Positions 49,318 through 58,300 of a DNA stretch of 64,000 nt are shown one piece after another. The DNA comes from JAPLSN01 sp964482955 (GTDB taxonomy: Bacteria; Spirochaetota; Spirochaetia; Treponematales; UBA12059), in assembly GCA_964482955.1 (NCBI GenBank), contig CAYZZW010000002.1:62001-126000 (forward strand). Reading direction: 5' to 3'. The notes beneath the pieces are model-generated. The model was not told the DNA's origin, ran no database searches, and saw only the letters and a program-made list of their open reading frames with translations. The stretch's first letter is position 1. Every line of letters starts with the position of its first letter. Made by a program: the position numbers and the translations under genes.

Positions 49318-50823
49318 ATGATCGACGATCTCTTCGACGAGGGACGGCGCGAGCCGGAACGCCGGGTCACCCTGGCGATCTTCGGCGCGACCGGCGACCT
49401 CGCGCGCCGCAAGCTCTTCCCCGCCCTCTACAACCTCTTCGTCGACGGCCGCCTGCCGGACGCGCTCGACGTGGTCGCCTTCGCGCGGAGGCCTTTCGAC
49501 GACGCTTCGTTCCGGCGTTTCGCCGGGGACGAGTGCGCGCGCTTCGTTTCGGAGCGTCCGGGCGAGCGGCCGTTTTCCGCGGAGGCGTGGCGACATTTCG
49601 AGTCGCGCGTTTCCTACTTCCGGGGCGATTTCGGGGACGAGGAGACGTACCGCCGGCTGGCCGCGGACAAGCTGTCCGACCGCGGCCGGGACTTCCTGTT
49701 CTACCTCGCCTGCGCGCCCGACTCGTTCGCCGAAGTCGCGGCCGGGCTCGCGAATGCCGGCTTCGGCACCGCGGGCGTCCCCTTCGATCCTCATGAACCC
49801 TGGCGGCGCCTCGTCGTCGAAAAGCCCTTCGGCTACGACCTCCGCACCGCGCGCGCCCTCAACCGCGCGCTCATGGCCGCCTTCGACGAGGACGACATCT
49901 ACCGCGTCGACCATTATCTCGGCAAGGAAGCGATCCAGAACCTTCTTTTCTTCCGGTTCACGAACTCGATCTTCGAGCCGGCGTGGAACCGCCGCTTCGT
50001 GGAGCGCGTGGACGTCCGCGTCCTCGAGACCATGGGGATACTCGGGCGCGGCGGCTACTACGACCGCGCCGGGGCCGCGCGCGACATGATCCAGAATCAT
50101 CTGTTGCAGGTGCTCTGCCTCGCTGCGATGGAACCGCCCGCCAGCCTCGCGGCGCGCGACATCCGCGAGCAGAAGGTCCGCGTGTTGCGTTCGATCCCCG
50201 CGTACGACGCCGACGCATGCCGGAGCCGCAGTCTCCGCGCGCGCTATGCCGCGGGAACCGGCGCCGACGGCGCGCGGATTCCCGCGTACCTCGACGAGGA
50301 CAGGGTGGCGCCCGATTCGGCCACGGAAACCTTCGCGGCCCTCGAGCTCGGCGTCGACAACTGGCGCTGGTCGGGCGTGCCGTTCCGCCTCGTCACGGGC
50401 AAGGCCCTGCGCGAGCGGCGCTCGGAGATCGTCGTCCGTTTCAGGCAGCCCGCCGAGCCGCCGTACGCGAACCTGCTCGGCGCCCCCGGCTCGGCCACCG
50501 AGCTCGTCGTTAACATCCGCCCGGAAGCCGGCATCGCCATCGGCTTCAACGCGAAGGACGCCGCCTCGTCGTCCGTCGTCCGCGAGGCGTTTGCCTTCGC
50601 GGTAAAGCAGCGCGGCGACCGCATTCCCGAAGCCTACGAGCGTCTTCTTTCGGACGCCATCGCCGGAGACCCGACGCTCTTCACGCGCTTCGACGAAGTG
50701 GAAGAGGCGTGGCGGATCACGGACGCCTTCATCGAGTCATGGAAGGATCCCGGTTTCCCGCTCGGCGAGTACGCGGCCGGCTCGGACGGCCCGAACCTTT
50801 CGCGGTACGAGAAAACGAAATGA
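49318..50823 (+). CDS. zwf: Glucose-6-phosphate dehydrogenase
   Basis: A 501-aa first enzyme of the oxidative pentose phosphate pathway. The nucleotide-binding FGATGDLARRKLFPALY is near residue 21, the substrate motif YRVDHYLGKEAIQN near residue 200, and EKPFGYDL precedes it. ATG 49318 lies behind GGGCGGGAG. The stop overlaps the pgl start (ATGA), so the first two pathway enzymes are made together. Confidence 0.96.
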   Translation: MIDDLFDEGRREPERRVTLAIFGATGDLARRKLFPALYNLFVDGRLPDALDVVAFARRPFDDASFRRFAGDECARFVSERPGERPFSAEAWRHFESRVSYFRGDFGDEETYRRLAADKLSDRGRDFLFYLACAPDSFAEVAAGLANAGFGTAGVPFDPHEPWRRLVVEKPFGYDLRTARALNRALMAAFDEDDIYRVDHYLGKEAIQNLLFFRFTNSIFEPAWNRRFVERVDVRVLETMGILGRGGYYDRAGAARDMIQNHLLQVLCLAAMEPPASLAARDIREQKVRVLRSIPAYDADACRSRSLRARYAAGTGADGARIPAYLDEDRVAPDSATETFAALELGVDNWRWSGVPFRLVTGKALRERRSEIVVRFRQPAEPPYANLLGAPGSATELVVNIRPEAGIAIGFNAKDAASSSVVREAFAFAVKQRGDRIPEAYERLLSDAIAGDPTLFTRFDEVEEAWRITDAFIESWKDPGFPLGEYAAGSDGPNLSRYEKTK

Positions 50824-51500
50824 CCGTGCGGAGGTTTGATTCTCGGGAGGCGTGGCTCGAGGCGGCGGCGGGGGATTTTATCGAAGCGTTGCGCGGTTTC
50901 GATTCGGCCGCGGCGAGGACGGGGCGGTTCGAGGCGTGCCTGGCGGGCGGCGCGACTCCGGAGGCGTTGTACCGCAAGCTCGCGGCACTGCCGCTCCGCG
51001 CGCCGATCAGGCTGTGGTTCGGAGACGAGCGGTGGCTGCCGCGGTCGTTCCCCGACCGCAACGAGGCGATGGCCGCGCGCGCATTCGCGTCGTGCGCCTG
51101 GTCGCCCGCGCCGGAGCCGGTTCCGTGGCCGGCTTCCGACGAGTGCGGCTCGCCCGAGGAGTCCGCCGAAAAATACACCAAAAGGACGATTGCGGAATTC
51201 GGCGGAATGCCCGCATTTGATTATGTGTGGCTCGGTGTCGGCGCCGACGGCCATACGGCGTCGCTCTTTTCGGCCGCCGACGCTGAACGCCGCGAAATCG
51301 CGTTCGCGACGACGGCCCCGTCCGGTTTCCGCGCGCGGACGACCTTCGGCGCGGAGGCGTTCCGGTCAGCGGGACGGCTCGCGTTCCTCGCGCTTGGTCC
51401 GGAGAAGGCGGGGGTCGTGGAACGCTTGGCCGAAGGCGACCGTTCGCTTTTCGCGAGCGCGGCCGTTTCGGATCGGGCCGTCGTCTTCTTCGCCGACTAG
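50820..51500 (+). CDS. pgl: 6-phosphogluconolactonase
   Basis: A 226-aa hydrolase for the lactone made by Zwf. DevB-type motifs are ACLAGGATPEALYRKLA near residue 40, IRLWFGDERWLP and VWLGVGADGHTASLFS. It is coupled to zwf by an ATGA overlap. No gnd gene is visible. Confidence 0.94.
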   Translation: MTVRRFDSREAWLEAAAGDFIEALRGFDSAAARTGRFEACLAGGATPEALYRKLAALPLRAPIRLWFGDERWLPRSFPDRNEAMAARAFASCAWSPAPEPVPWPASDECGSPEESAEKYTKRTIAEFGGMPAFDYVWLGVGADGHTASLFSAADAERREIAFATTAPSGFRARTTFGAEAFRSAGRLAFLALGPEKAGVVERLAEGDRSLFASAAVSDRAVVFFAD

Positions 51501-51528
51501 CCCGGCGCTCCGGTTCCCGCGCCCGACC

Positions 51529-51557
51529 TTGCGTGCGCGCGTTCCGTAAAATACACT
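51529..51557 (+). promoter_or_regulatory. Promoter of the TAXI-TRAP operon
   Basis: TTGCGT (51529-51534), 17 bp and TACACT (51552-51557). A 7-bp CCCCGGC/GCCGGGG hairpin (51568-51584) lies in the leader before AGGAGG. Confidence 0.5.
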
Positions 51558-51606
51558 TGTCGATGTTCCCCGGCCTCGCCGGGGTTTAGCATTCAGGAGG
51601 CACGAA

Positions 51607-52548
51607 ATGAAGAAGATCATCGCCGCGTCTGTCATCGCGGCCGCAGTGCTCGTCGCCGCGTTCGCGGCGCCCGTGTTCGTCAATCTGGCCACCGGCGGCG
51701 CGGCCGGCACCTACTTCCCGCTCGGCGGCGCCATGGCCGAGATCTGGAACTCGAACATCAAGGACATGCAGGCCACCGCCCAGACCTCGGGCGCCTCGGC
51801 CGCCAACATCAACCTGCTTCGCGACGGCAACGCCGACGTCATCATCGTCCAGAACGACGTGGCCTACTACGCGTTGAACGGCGTCGAGCTGTTCAAGGAC
51901 AAGAAGTACGCCGGACTCCTCGGCATGGCGTCGCTCTACAACGAAACCTGCCAGATCGTCACCATCGAGGGCACCGGCGTGAAGACGCTCAAGGACCTCA
52001 AGGGCAAGCGCGTCGCGGTCGGCGCCGCCGGCTCCGGCGTGGAAGCCAACGCCCGCCAGATCCTCGAAGCCGCCGGCCTCACCTACGCGGACATCAAGGT
52101 CCAGTACCTGAGCTTCGCGGACGCCGCCAGCAACCTGAAGGACGGCAACATCGACGTGGCGTTCCTCACCGCCGGCCACCCGACCGCCGCCGTGCAGGAC
52201 CTCGCGGTCTCGAAGAAGCTCGTCGTCATCCCCATCACCAAGGACATCTCCGACAAGCTCGTGAAGAAGTACCCGTTCTACGCGCCGGTCGTCATCCCCG
52301 CGAACACCTACCAGGGCCAGACCGCGGACGTCCCGACCCTGGCCGTGAAGGCCATGCTCGCCTGCAACGACAAGCTCTCCGCGGACACCGTGTACCAGAT
52401 GCTCAAGACGATGTACGCCAACAACGCCAAGCTCAAGGCGACCCATACGGTCGGCGCGCAGATCGTTCCCGAAGCCGGCAAGCAGGGCATGTCCCTCAAG
52501 CTGCACCCGGGCGCCGAGAAGTTCTTCAAGGAAGCCGGAGTCAAATAA
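51607..52548 (+). CDS. TAXI-family TRAP transporter solute-binding protein
   Basis: A 313-aa periplasmic binding protein. The signal peptide (1-20) is followed by FVNLATGGAAGTYFPLGGAMAEIWN, the TAXI hallmark, then TSGASAANINLLRDGNADVIIVQNDVAYYA and LKDLKGKRVAVGAAGSGVEANARQILEAAGL. TAXI proteins feed fused DctQM-type permeases; known substrates include glutamate/2-oxoglutarate and other organic acids, but the specificity here is unknown. AGGAGG precedes the ATG. A strong terminator follows. Confidence 0.94.
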   Translation: MKKIIAASVIAAAVLVAAFAAPVFVNLATGGAAGTYFPLGGAMAEIWNSNIKDMQATAQTSGASAANINLLRDGNADVIIVQNDVAYYALNGVELFKDKKYAGLLGMASLYNETCQIVTIEGTGVKTLKDLKGKRVAVGAAGSGVEANARQILEAAGLTYADIKVQYLSFADAASNLKDGNIDVAFLTAGHPTAAVQDLAVSKKLVVIPITKDISDKLVKKYPFYAPVVIPANTYQGQTADVPTLAVKAMLACNDKLSADTVYQMLKTMYANNAKLKATHTVGAQIVPEAGKQGMSLKLHPGAEKFFKEAGVK

Positions 52549-52570
52549 GGGAAGCGCTACCCTGATCGGA

Positions 52571-52601
52571 CGGGCGCCGCCAAAGGGGCGCCCGTTTTTT
52601 T
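52571..52601 (+). terminator. Terminator between TAXI binding protein and transporter genes
   Basis: An 8-bp stem CGGGCGCC/GGCGCCCG with an 8-nt loop is followed by seven T. It should make the binding-protein mRNA more abundant than the permease mRNA. Confidence 0.85.
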
Positions 52602-52614
52602 CCGGGCGGATGGC

Positions 52615-53145
52615 ATGAGGCGATCGATCCGGAACTCCGCGGGATGGCTGCCCGTGCTGCTAGGGGCGACAGTCGCGGCGGTTTGCGTTTCCTTCGTCCG
52701 TCCGGGGCTCGCGCCCGCGATCGCGTTGTGCGACGCGCGCGGGTTCCCCCGGGCGCTCATCGCCCTGCCGGGCGGCATCCTCACGCACGCGTTCACGCAC
52801 TCGGTGCATCAGACGCGCGTCGACGAATCATTCCGCGTTTCGGCCGGGACGCTCGAGCTGTTCGAGACGCGCTTCGACACCTACGGCGTCGGCATCCCGA
52901 CGGACGCGGGCGACGGATTCCGGGACGAGGACGGGCGTTTCGTCGTGCTGATGACGCGACGTTTCGACACGTTGCCCGTGCGCGTGTCGCACCTTCCGGG
53001 CGACGGTCTGCTCGTGGGCGGGAAATTGCGGGAGTTCACTGAATGGTTCAAGGCGCAGGACTTGGTGGTCATCCGCCCCGTCCTGCTGCCGGACTGCATG
53101 AAGAGTTTTGCCACGGAGGCACGGAGTCGCGGGGTGGGGAAGTAG
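52615..53145 (+). CDS. DUF1850 protein
   Basis: A 176-aa protein with one N-terminal membrane segment (about 10-30) and the DUF1850 block: ILTHAFTHSVHQTRVDESFRVSAGTLELFETRFDTYGVGIPTDAG. DUF1850 proteins are typically encoded between TAXI binding proteins and their permease, as here, and are probably small accessory subunits. The last 14 or so residues (FATEARSRGVGK end) are encoded by a CACGGAG repeat, so the natural C-terminus has probably been replaced. Confidence 0.88.
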   Translation: MRRSIRNSAGWLPVLLGATVAAVCVSFVRPGLAPAIALCDARGFPRALIALPGGILTHAFTHSVHQTRVDESFRVSAGTLELFETRFDTYGVGIPTDAGDGFRDEDGRFVVLMTRRFDTLPVRVSHLPGDGLLVGGKLREFTEWFKAQDLVVIRPVLLPDCMKSFATEARSRGVGK

Positions 53146-53250
53146 AAAGACGGGCCGGACGCCGTCTCGTCGCCGCGTTCGACCGCGGTTTCCCCTTCCA
53201 TTTTTCCCTGCTTCGTCTCTCCGTATCTCCGTGTCTCCGTGGCAAAGTTC
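53107..53250. repeat. CACGGAG-type repeat element, copy 5
   Basis: Left arm TTTTGCCACGGAGGCACGGAG and inverted right arm CTCCGTGTCTCCGTGGCAAA. It lies between the DUF1850 and permease genes and contains the DUF1850 stop. Confidence 0.9.
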
Positions 53251-53273
53251 TCTAGCATAATGGAGGGGCGATT

Positions 53274-55289
53274 ATGGGCGATCCGAAGAAAGCGACCGGG
53301 ACGGCGGCGGATGTCGTCGAAAAGGTCGACGCGGACGAGATTCTCAAGAAATTCGACAGGGAAGCGGACAAGCGGACGCTCGGCGGCGTCGTCGGCAAGA
53401 TCGTGGCGGCCATCGCCATCGTCTTCACCTGCTTCCAGGTCTACACGGCCGTGTTCGGCATGCTCGAGGCGACGATCCAGCGCGCCGTGCACCTGTCTTT
53501 CGGCCTCTGTCTCATCTTCCTGCTCTACCCGATGCGGAAGAAGTGGTCGCGCACGAGCGTCCATCCGATCGACTTCGTCTTCGCGATCGTCGGCGCGGCG
53601 ATCCCGATGTACCTCGTCGTCAACTACAACGCGCTCCTCGCGGGGCCCTTCGCGGGCACCATGGATCCGTTCCACACCGTCGTCGGCATCGTCGGCGTGC
53701 TCATGGTCCTCGAGGCGACGCGGCGCTGCGTCGGCTGGCCCATCGTCATCATCGCGTCGGTCTTCATACTGTACGCGGTTTTCGGCCGCTACATGCCGGG
53801 CTTTCTCATCCACCGCGGCGTGAATCCGGGCAACCTCATCCAGCACCTGTTCTACACGACGGAAGGCGTGTTCGGCATCCCGCTCGGGGCGTCCGCCACC
53901 TTCATCTTCGTCTTCATCCTGTTCGGCGCCTTCCTCGAGAAGACCGGCCTCGGACAGTTCTTCATCGACATCGCGAACGCGCTCGCCGGCTGGGCGTCGG
54001 GCGGACCCGCCAAGGTCGCGGTCATCTCGTCGGGCCTCATGGGAACGGTGTCCGGCTCGTCGGTGGCGAACGTCGTCGGCACCGGATCGTTCACCATCCC
54101 CATGATGAAGAAACTCGGCTACAAGGCCGATTTCGCGGGAGCCGTGGAGGCCACCGCCTCCACGGGCGGCCAGCTCATGCCGCCCATCATGGGCGCGGCG
54201 GCCTTCCTGATGGCCGAGCGCACTGGCATCCCCTACACGCGCATCATCGCCGCGGCCGCCATCCCGGCGCTGCTCTACTACTTCGGCGTGTTCGCGGGCG
54301 TGCACTTCGAGGCGAAAAAGTACGGACTCCGCGGCTTGAGCCGCGCCGAACTGCCCAAGTTCGGCCCGCTCTTCGCCAAGCGCGGCCTCCTCATCCTGCC
54401 GCTCGTGGGCATCATCTGGCTGCTCGTAACCGGCTTCACGCCCGTCAAGGCCGCCATGATGGCCATCGCCATCTCGGTGGCGTCCTCGATCGTCGTTTCC
54501 CTGATGAACAAGGAAAAGCTCATCTCGATCAAGGACATCCTGGAGGCTTTCGAAAACGGCGCCAAGGGCGTGCTCGGCGTGCTGGCCGCTACCGCGTGCG
54601 CCGGCATCATCATCGGCGTCATCACGAAGACCGGCCTCGGCCTCAAGCTCGGCTCGAACCTCGTGGCGCTCGCGCAAAACAACCTGCTACTCACGCTCGT
54701 GTTCACGATGATCACGTCGCTCATCCTCGGCATGGGCATCCCGACCACCGCGAACTACATCATCACCTCGGTCGTGGCCGCTCCGGCGATCATCCAGATC
54801 CTCGCGACCCTGCGGGGCTTGCCCGTCGACGCCGTCGCGGTGGTGCTGCCGGCCAACATGTTCGCGTTCTACTTCGGCATCATCGCGGACATCACGCCGC
54901 CGGTGGCGCTCGCGGCCTTCGCGGGCTCGGCCATCGCCAAGGGCGACCCGATGAAGACGGGCCTCAACGCGACGAAGCTCGCAGTCGCCGCCTTCCTCGT
55001 GCCGTACATCTTCGTGTTCAATCCGCAGATGCTGCTCGTCGGCGTGGTGCCCCTGGAGATCGTGCAGATGATCGTTACGAGCTGCCTGGGCATGCTCGGC
55101 GTTTCGGCTGCGATGGCCGGTTTCTTCATGAAGCCGCTCTTCTGGCCGCTCCGCATCGCGGCTTTCGCGGGCGGCATCCTCATGGTGATACCCGGCACGG
55201 TCACGGACCTCATCGGCCTCGCGATCCTCGTGGCCATTTTCCTGTTCCAGAAGTTCGTAGCCAAACCCGCCGTCGCCAAGGCGGTCTAG
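53274..55289 (+). CDS. TAXI-type fused TRAP transporter permease (DctQM-like)
   Basis: A 671-aa permease with the small DctQ-like part at the N-terminus (about 35-200) fused to the large DctM-like part. Typical blocks are GLMGTVSGSSVANVVGTGSFTIPMMKKLGYK, VEATASTGGQLMPPIMGAAAFLMAE and LILGMGIPTTANYIITSVVAAPAII. With the TAXI protein it should import an organic anion driven by Na+ or H+. The upstream repeat separates it from the binding-protein genes, but GGAGGGGCG precedes the ATG. Confidence 0.94.
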   Translation: MGDPKKATGTAADVVEKVDADEILKKFDREADKRTLGGVVGKIVAAIAIVFTCFQVYTAVFGMLEATIQRAVHLSFGLCLIFLLYPMRKKWSRTSVHPIDFVFAIVGAAIPMYLVVNYNALLAGPFAGTMDPFHTVVGIVGVLMVLEATRRCVGWPIVIIASVFILYAVFGRYMPGFLIHRGVNPGNLIQHLFYTTEGVFGIPLGASATFIFVFILFGAFLEKTGLGQFFIDIANALAGWASGGPAKVAVISSGLMGTVSGSSVANVVGTGSFTIPMMKKLGYKADFAGAVEATASTGGQLMPPIMGAAAFLMAERTGIPYTRIIAAAAIPALLYYFGVFAGVHFEAKKYGLRGLSRAELPKFGPLFAKRGLLILPLVGIIWLLVTGFTPVKAAMMAIAISVASSIVVSLMNKEKLISIKDILEAFENGAKGVLGVLAATACAGIIIGVITKTGLGLKLGSNLVALAQNNLLLTLVFTMITSLILGMGIPTTANYIITSVVAAPAIIQILATLRGLPVDAVAVVLPANMFAFYFGIIADITPPVALAAFAGSAIAKGDPMKTGLNATKLAVAAFLVPYIFVFNPQMLLVGVVPLEIVQMIVTSCLGMLGVSAAMAGFFMKPLFWPLRIAAFAGGILMVIPGTVTDLIGLAILVAIFLFQKFVAKPAVAKAV

Positions 55290-55301
55290 GAGTGTTGACA
55301 C

Positions 55302-55334
55302 GAGCGAAGCTTAACGAGTACTCGAGCGTTAGGG
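55302..55334. repeat. CGAGTACTCG element (inverted copy)
   Basis: A 33-bp copy of the element also found at 26318-26346 and 58650-58682, with core AACGCTCGAGTACTCG on the minus strand. It directly follows the permease gene. Confidence 0.85.
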
Positions 55335-55379
55335 CATGATGAATGCGAAAGAAGAAGGAATTAGTTGAATGAATGAAAA

Positions 55380-55409
55380 GGGGGTGCCGTGATGGTGCCC
55401 CCTTTTTTT
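55380..55409 (+). terminator. Terminator of the TRAP transporter operon
   Basis: A 9-bp stem GGGGGTGCC/GGTGCCCCC, including two GU pairs, with a 5-nt loop and seven T. Confidence 0.8.
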
Positions 55410-55434
55410 GATCGGATCATTTCAATCTGTGATT

Positions 55435-55480
55435 TCCTTCGTGCACTTCGTGGTGTTTTCTTCGTGCACTTCGTGGTAAA
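55435..55480. repeat. CACGAAG repeat element, copy 6 (right arm only)
   Basis: Two tandem right-arm units, CTTCGTGCACTTCGTGG, the second ending GTGGTAAA. No left arm is present. Confidence 0.85.
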
Positions 55481-55493
55481 ATCCGCGGCGAAT

Positions 55494-56183
55494 ATGCAGG
55501 AACACGAACGGATTTTTTCGGACGTCGAGCGGGACACGACGATCTACATCATACGGCACGGAGAGAGCGAGGCGAACGCCCGCAACATCATCCAGGGGCA
55601 GACCGATTGGCCGCTCAACGAGCGCGGGCGCCTGCAGGCGAAGGCGACCGGAACCTGGCTCGCCGGCAAGGGCGTCGCCACGCTGCGCTGCTCGCCGCTG
55701 TCGCGCGCGCGGGAAAGCGCCGAGCTCATCGCCCAGGCGGGCAAGCTGCCCGCTCCCGTTCCGGACACCCTGTTCCGCGAACTGAACACGGGTTGTTTCT
55801 CCGGCTTACCCATCGATGAGTCGCGTCGGCGTTTTCCGGAGATCTTCGCTGAGTTCGAATACCGGTCGTGGGACGGCGTGCCCGACGCCGAGCATTCGCC
55901 GGAACTCTACGAACGCGCCCTGCTGGCCTGGAAGCGCCTGCTCGCCGACGCGCGCGAGACGAACGCGCCCGCGGCGGCCGTCTCGCACGGCGGCTTCATC
56001 CAGTGGCTCGTGCGCTCCACCTTCGGCTGCCGGAGCTGGATGCCGCTCCTGCCTACGGGCAATTGCGCAGTGTTCGCCCTGGCCGTCACCCCGACGCTCC
56101 CCGGCAAGCCGCCTCACGTCCGCTGGAAACACGTCAACCTCGAACCGCATACCGGACTGCAACCCGTCCTCCCGGTCTTCTGA
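55494..56183 (+). CDS. Histidine phosphatase (phosphoglycerate-mutase-like)
   Basis: A 229-aa single-domain phosphatase. The catalytic RHG is in TIYIIRHGESEANARN, the second basic motif is in CSPLSRARESAELIA, and the second catalytic His is in AAAVSHGGFIQWLVRS. The cofactor-independent short form could act on phosphosugars or serve as a CobC-like phosphatase. ATG 55494 follows the right arm of a repeat. Confidence 0.92.
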   Translation: MQEHERIFSDVERDTTIYIIRHGESEANARNIIQGQTDWPLNERGRLQAKATGTWLAGKGVATLRCSPLSRARESAELIAQAGKLPAPVPDTLFRELNTGCFSGLPIDESRRRFPEIFAEFEYRSWDGVPDAEHSPELYERALLAWKRLLADARETNAPAAAVSHGGFIQWLVRSTFGCRSWMPLLPTGNCAVFALAVTPTLPGKPPHVRWKHVNLEPHTGLQPVLPVF

Positions 56184-56235
56184 GAGGATTTGCCACGGAA
56201 CGAAACCGACCACCGCGGAAGCCGACCCGCCGTTG

Positions 56236-56471
56236 AAAGGCAACCACGGAGGCACGGAGATTTGTACCACGGAGGCCATGGAGGAGAAGAAGAGTTTGGA
56301 GATGGGGAGCTTTAAGGCAGGGTTGTATCCAGGGGCTGCCTAAAGACATGAATGTAACTTATCAAGGTATAGTAGTTGATTCGTGAATAGAAAATCTCGA
56401 TTTTCCTCTCTTCAGCCTTTTCTCCCTTCGTGACCTTCGTGGCTAAACTTCGTGACCTTCGTGGTAAAAAA
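56236..56471. repeat. Hybrid repeat element, copy 7
   Basis: The left end begins GTTGAAAGGCAACCACGGAG (CACGGAG type); the right end has CTTCGTGACCTTCGTGG units ending GTGGTAAA (CACGAAG type). The centre is AT-rich. No gene is seen in 56184-56481. Confidence 0.85.
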
Positions 56472-56481
56472 TGAAAGGCCG

Positions 56482-57237
56482 TCAGTTCAGGGAGGGGGCG
56501 GAGGTGCGGGCGGCGAGGATGGCGAGGACTTCCTCGTCCGGCGTGAAGTCGGGGCCGAAGGCGGACCAGAGCGGCTCGCTGTGGGGCGGGCGTGCGACGA
56601 CGGCCACCGGCTCGTTCTTGTGCGGATGGTTGAATTCGAGCTTCCAGGCGTGGAGCATGATGAGGCCGTTCTTCGTGGAGCGGCGGGCGCCGTACTTGAG
56701 GTCGCCGCGGATGGGGCAGCCGATGGCCGCCAGCTGGGCGCGGATCTGGTGGGTGCGGCCGGTGAGGAGCTCGACTTCGAGCAGGAAGTAGCGCTCGGAC
56801 GAGGCGATGACGCGGTACGAGAGCGCGCAGACGTCGGCCGGCCACGGCGCTCCCGTCACGCCCGACATCGCGGTCAGGTGCGTGCGGTTGCCGCGGTTGT
56901 CGCGCGTGAAGCGGTGGACGAGCGTGCTTTCGGGTTTTTCGGGGAGTTTCTCGACGCAGGCCAGGTAGGTCTTGGCGACTTCGCGGTCTCGGAAGGACGT
57001 GCCGAGCACGGCCGTCGTCCGGCGGTTCTTGGAAAACAGCACCACGCCGGACGCGCGACGGTCGATGCGGTGCACCGGCTCGAGATAGTGGAGCTTTTCG
57101 CCGGCTTCCTCGGCCAGGCCCTTCATGATGAAGGAGCCGAGCGGCTCGTCGCCCGAGTCGTCCGCCACGACGGGGACGGCGGAGAGCTTGTTCGCGACAA
57201 GGACGCTGTCGTCTTCGAAAAGGACGTGGTGGATCAT
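56482..57237 (-). CDS. RluA-family pseudouridine synthase
   Basis: A 251-aa enzyme that isomerises uridine in rRNA or tRNA. It has VLFEDDSVLVANKLSAVPVVAD, the catalytic Asp in VHRIDRRASGVVLFSKN, LLTGRTHQIRAQLAAIGCPIRGD, and LMLHAWKLEF-like C-terminal strands. It lacks an S4 domain, as in RluA and TruC types. The ATG has no strong ribosome-binding site. The RNA position modified cannot be read from sequence. Confidence 0.92.
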   Translation of the reverse strand: MIHHVLFEDDSVLVANKLSAVPVVADDSGDEPLGSFIMKGLAEEAGEKLHYLEPVHRIDRRASGVVLFSKNRRTTAVLGTSFRDREVAKTYLACVEKLPEKPESTLVHRFTRDNRGNRTHLTAMSGVTGAPWPADVCALSYRVIASSERYFLLEVELLTGRTHQIRAQLAAIGCPIRGDLKYGARRSTKNGLIMLHAWKLEFNHPHKNEPVAVVARPPHSEPLWSAFGPDFTPDEEVLAILAARTSAPSLN

Positions 57238-57318
57238 GCGGCGCGGACTGTATCACAAACCGCGGTTCGATGTAAGGGGTCGACCCGGCCTTTCGGAGCC
57301 GCGATCGCCCGGCTCGGG

Positions 57319-58206
57319 TCAGAGCGTCTTGTCGACCGCCTCGTGCATCGAGTCGAGCCGCGCCATGACCTCGTCGACCACCGCCTGCTTGATGTCGTCG
57401 CCGAAATGGTGGCGGCCTTTCACGGCGTCGCGGAATTCGGAGCAGTCGACGACCGGGCTCGCCTCCATGACGAGCTTGTCCTCGGTGACGAGGTCCTCGT
57501 GCATCTCGCCCTCGGGATTGATGCGGAGGATGTTGCCGTTGATGGAGACGAGGCACATCTTGTCGAAGGTCTTGATGTAGGAATCGATCTCGCGGACGCC
57601 TCGCTTCGTGGACGGGTCCCAGGGGCGGTAGCGCGTGCCGGCGGGGAAGACGAGGACGAGGTCGCCGGCCTTCTTGCGCTCGGCCAGGGCCTTCATCGAG
57701 GCGCGGTTGATCTTCATCGCGCGCGCGAGCTCGTCGTGCGCTTCCTTTTTGGAGGCGGCATCCTTCTCGACGCCCTCGAGCGAGCGGCTCGGGTAGATGA
57801 TGATGCGGGTGTAGGCGCCCGTGAGCACCGTGACGATCGGGTTCGTCTCGCTCAGCTTGATGCCCGCGATGGCGGTGACGGCGTCCGCGATCCGTTCGCC
57901 CTCGGGTCCCTGGCGCTTGAGAAGGTACACGAACGCCGGCAGGTCGAGGTTCGTGTAGTGCTCGACGAGGAGGAGGCAGGACTTGCCGTTCCGTCCGTGC
58001 TCGTAGAGCTCCTTGATGTGCTCGAAGCCGCGGAACTCCGAGCCGGGCAGGAGGTGGTCGGAGATCATCTTCTCGATGTAGGGCACGACGACCGTGTTGC
58101 CGCGCTGGTACACGTTCTCCTCGGTGATCGTCATCGCGGCGGGGCCGCCGGTCTTCTTGAGGATCTCCAGTATCTCGGCCTTGTACTTGTGCCCGATCGG
58201 TTCCAT
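57319..58206 (-). CDS. Glycerol-phosphate acyltransferase-like protein
   Basis: A 295-aa acyltransferase of the PlsC/PlsB superfamily. The catalytic HX4D is HYTNLDLPAF in block I, and block III-like FPAGTRYRPWDP follows. There is no clear membrane helix, so it is a soluble or peripheral form, as in some spirochaetes. The substrate is probably glycerol-3-phosphate or lysophosphatidate (inference). ATG 58206 has AGGAG eight bases upstream and a strong promoter. Confidence 0.8.
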   Translation of the reverse strand: MEPIGHKYKAEILEILKKTGGPAAMTITEENVYQRGNTVVVPYIEKMISDHLLPGSEFRGFEHIKELYEHGRNGKSCLLLVEHYTNLDLPAFVYLLKRQGPEGERIADAVTAIAGIKLSETNPIVTVLTGAYTRIIIYPSRSLEGVEKDAASKKEAHDELARAMKINRASMKALAERKKAGDLVLVFPAGTRYRPWDPSTKRGVREIDSYIKTFDKMCLVSINGNILRINPEGEMHEDLVTEDKLVMEASPVVDCSEFRDAVKGRHHFGDDIKQAVVDEVMARLDSMHEAVDKTL

Positions 58207-58234
58207 GCGGCGTACTCCTTCGTTCGTCCGGCTC

Positions 58235-58264
58235 ACTATACCGGCCGCATTTTCCGCCTGTCAA
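58235..58264 (-). promoter_or_regulatory. Promoter of the acyltransferase gene
   Basis: TTGACA (58259-58264), 18 bp and TATAGT (58235-58240) on the minus strand. Confidence 0.7.
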
Positions 58265-58300
58265 CCGCGAGGATCATCCGGCTTCGGCTCTCGGGCGTCC

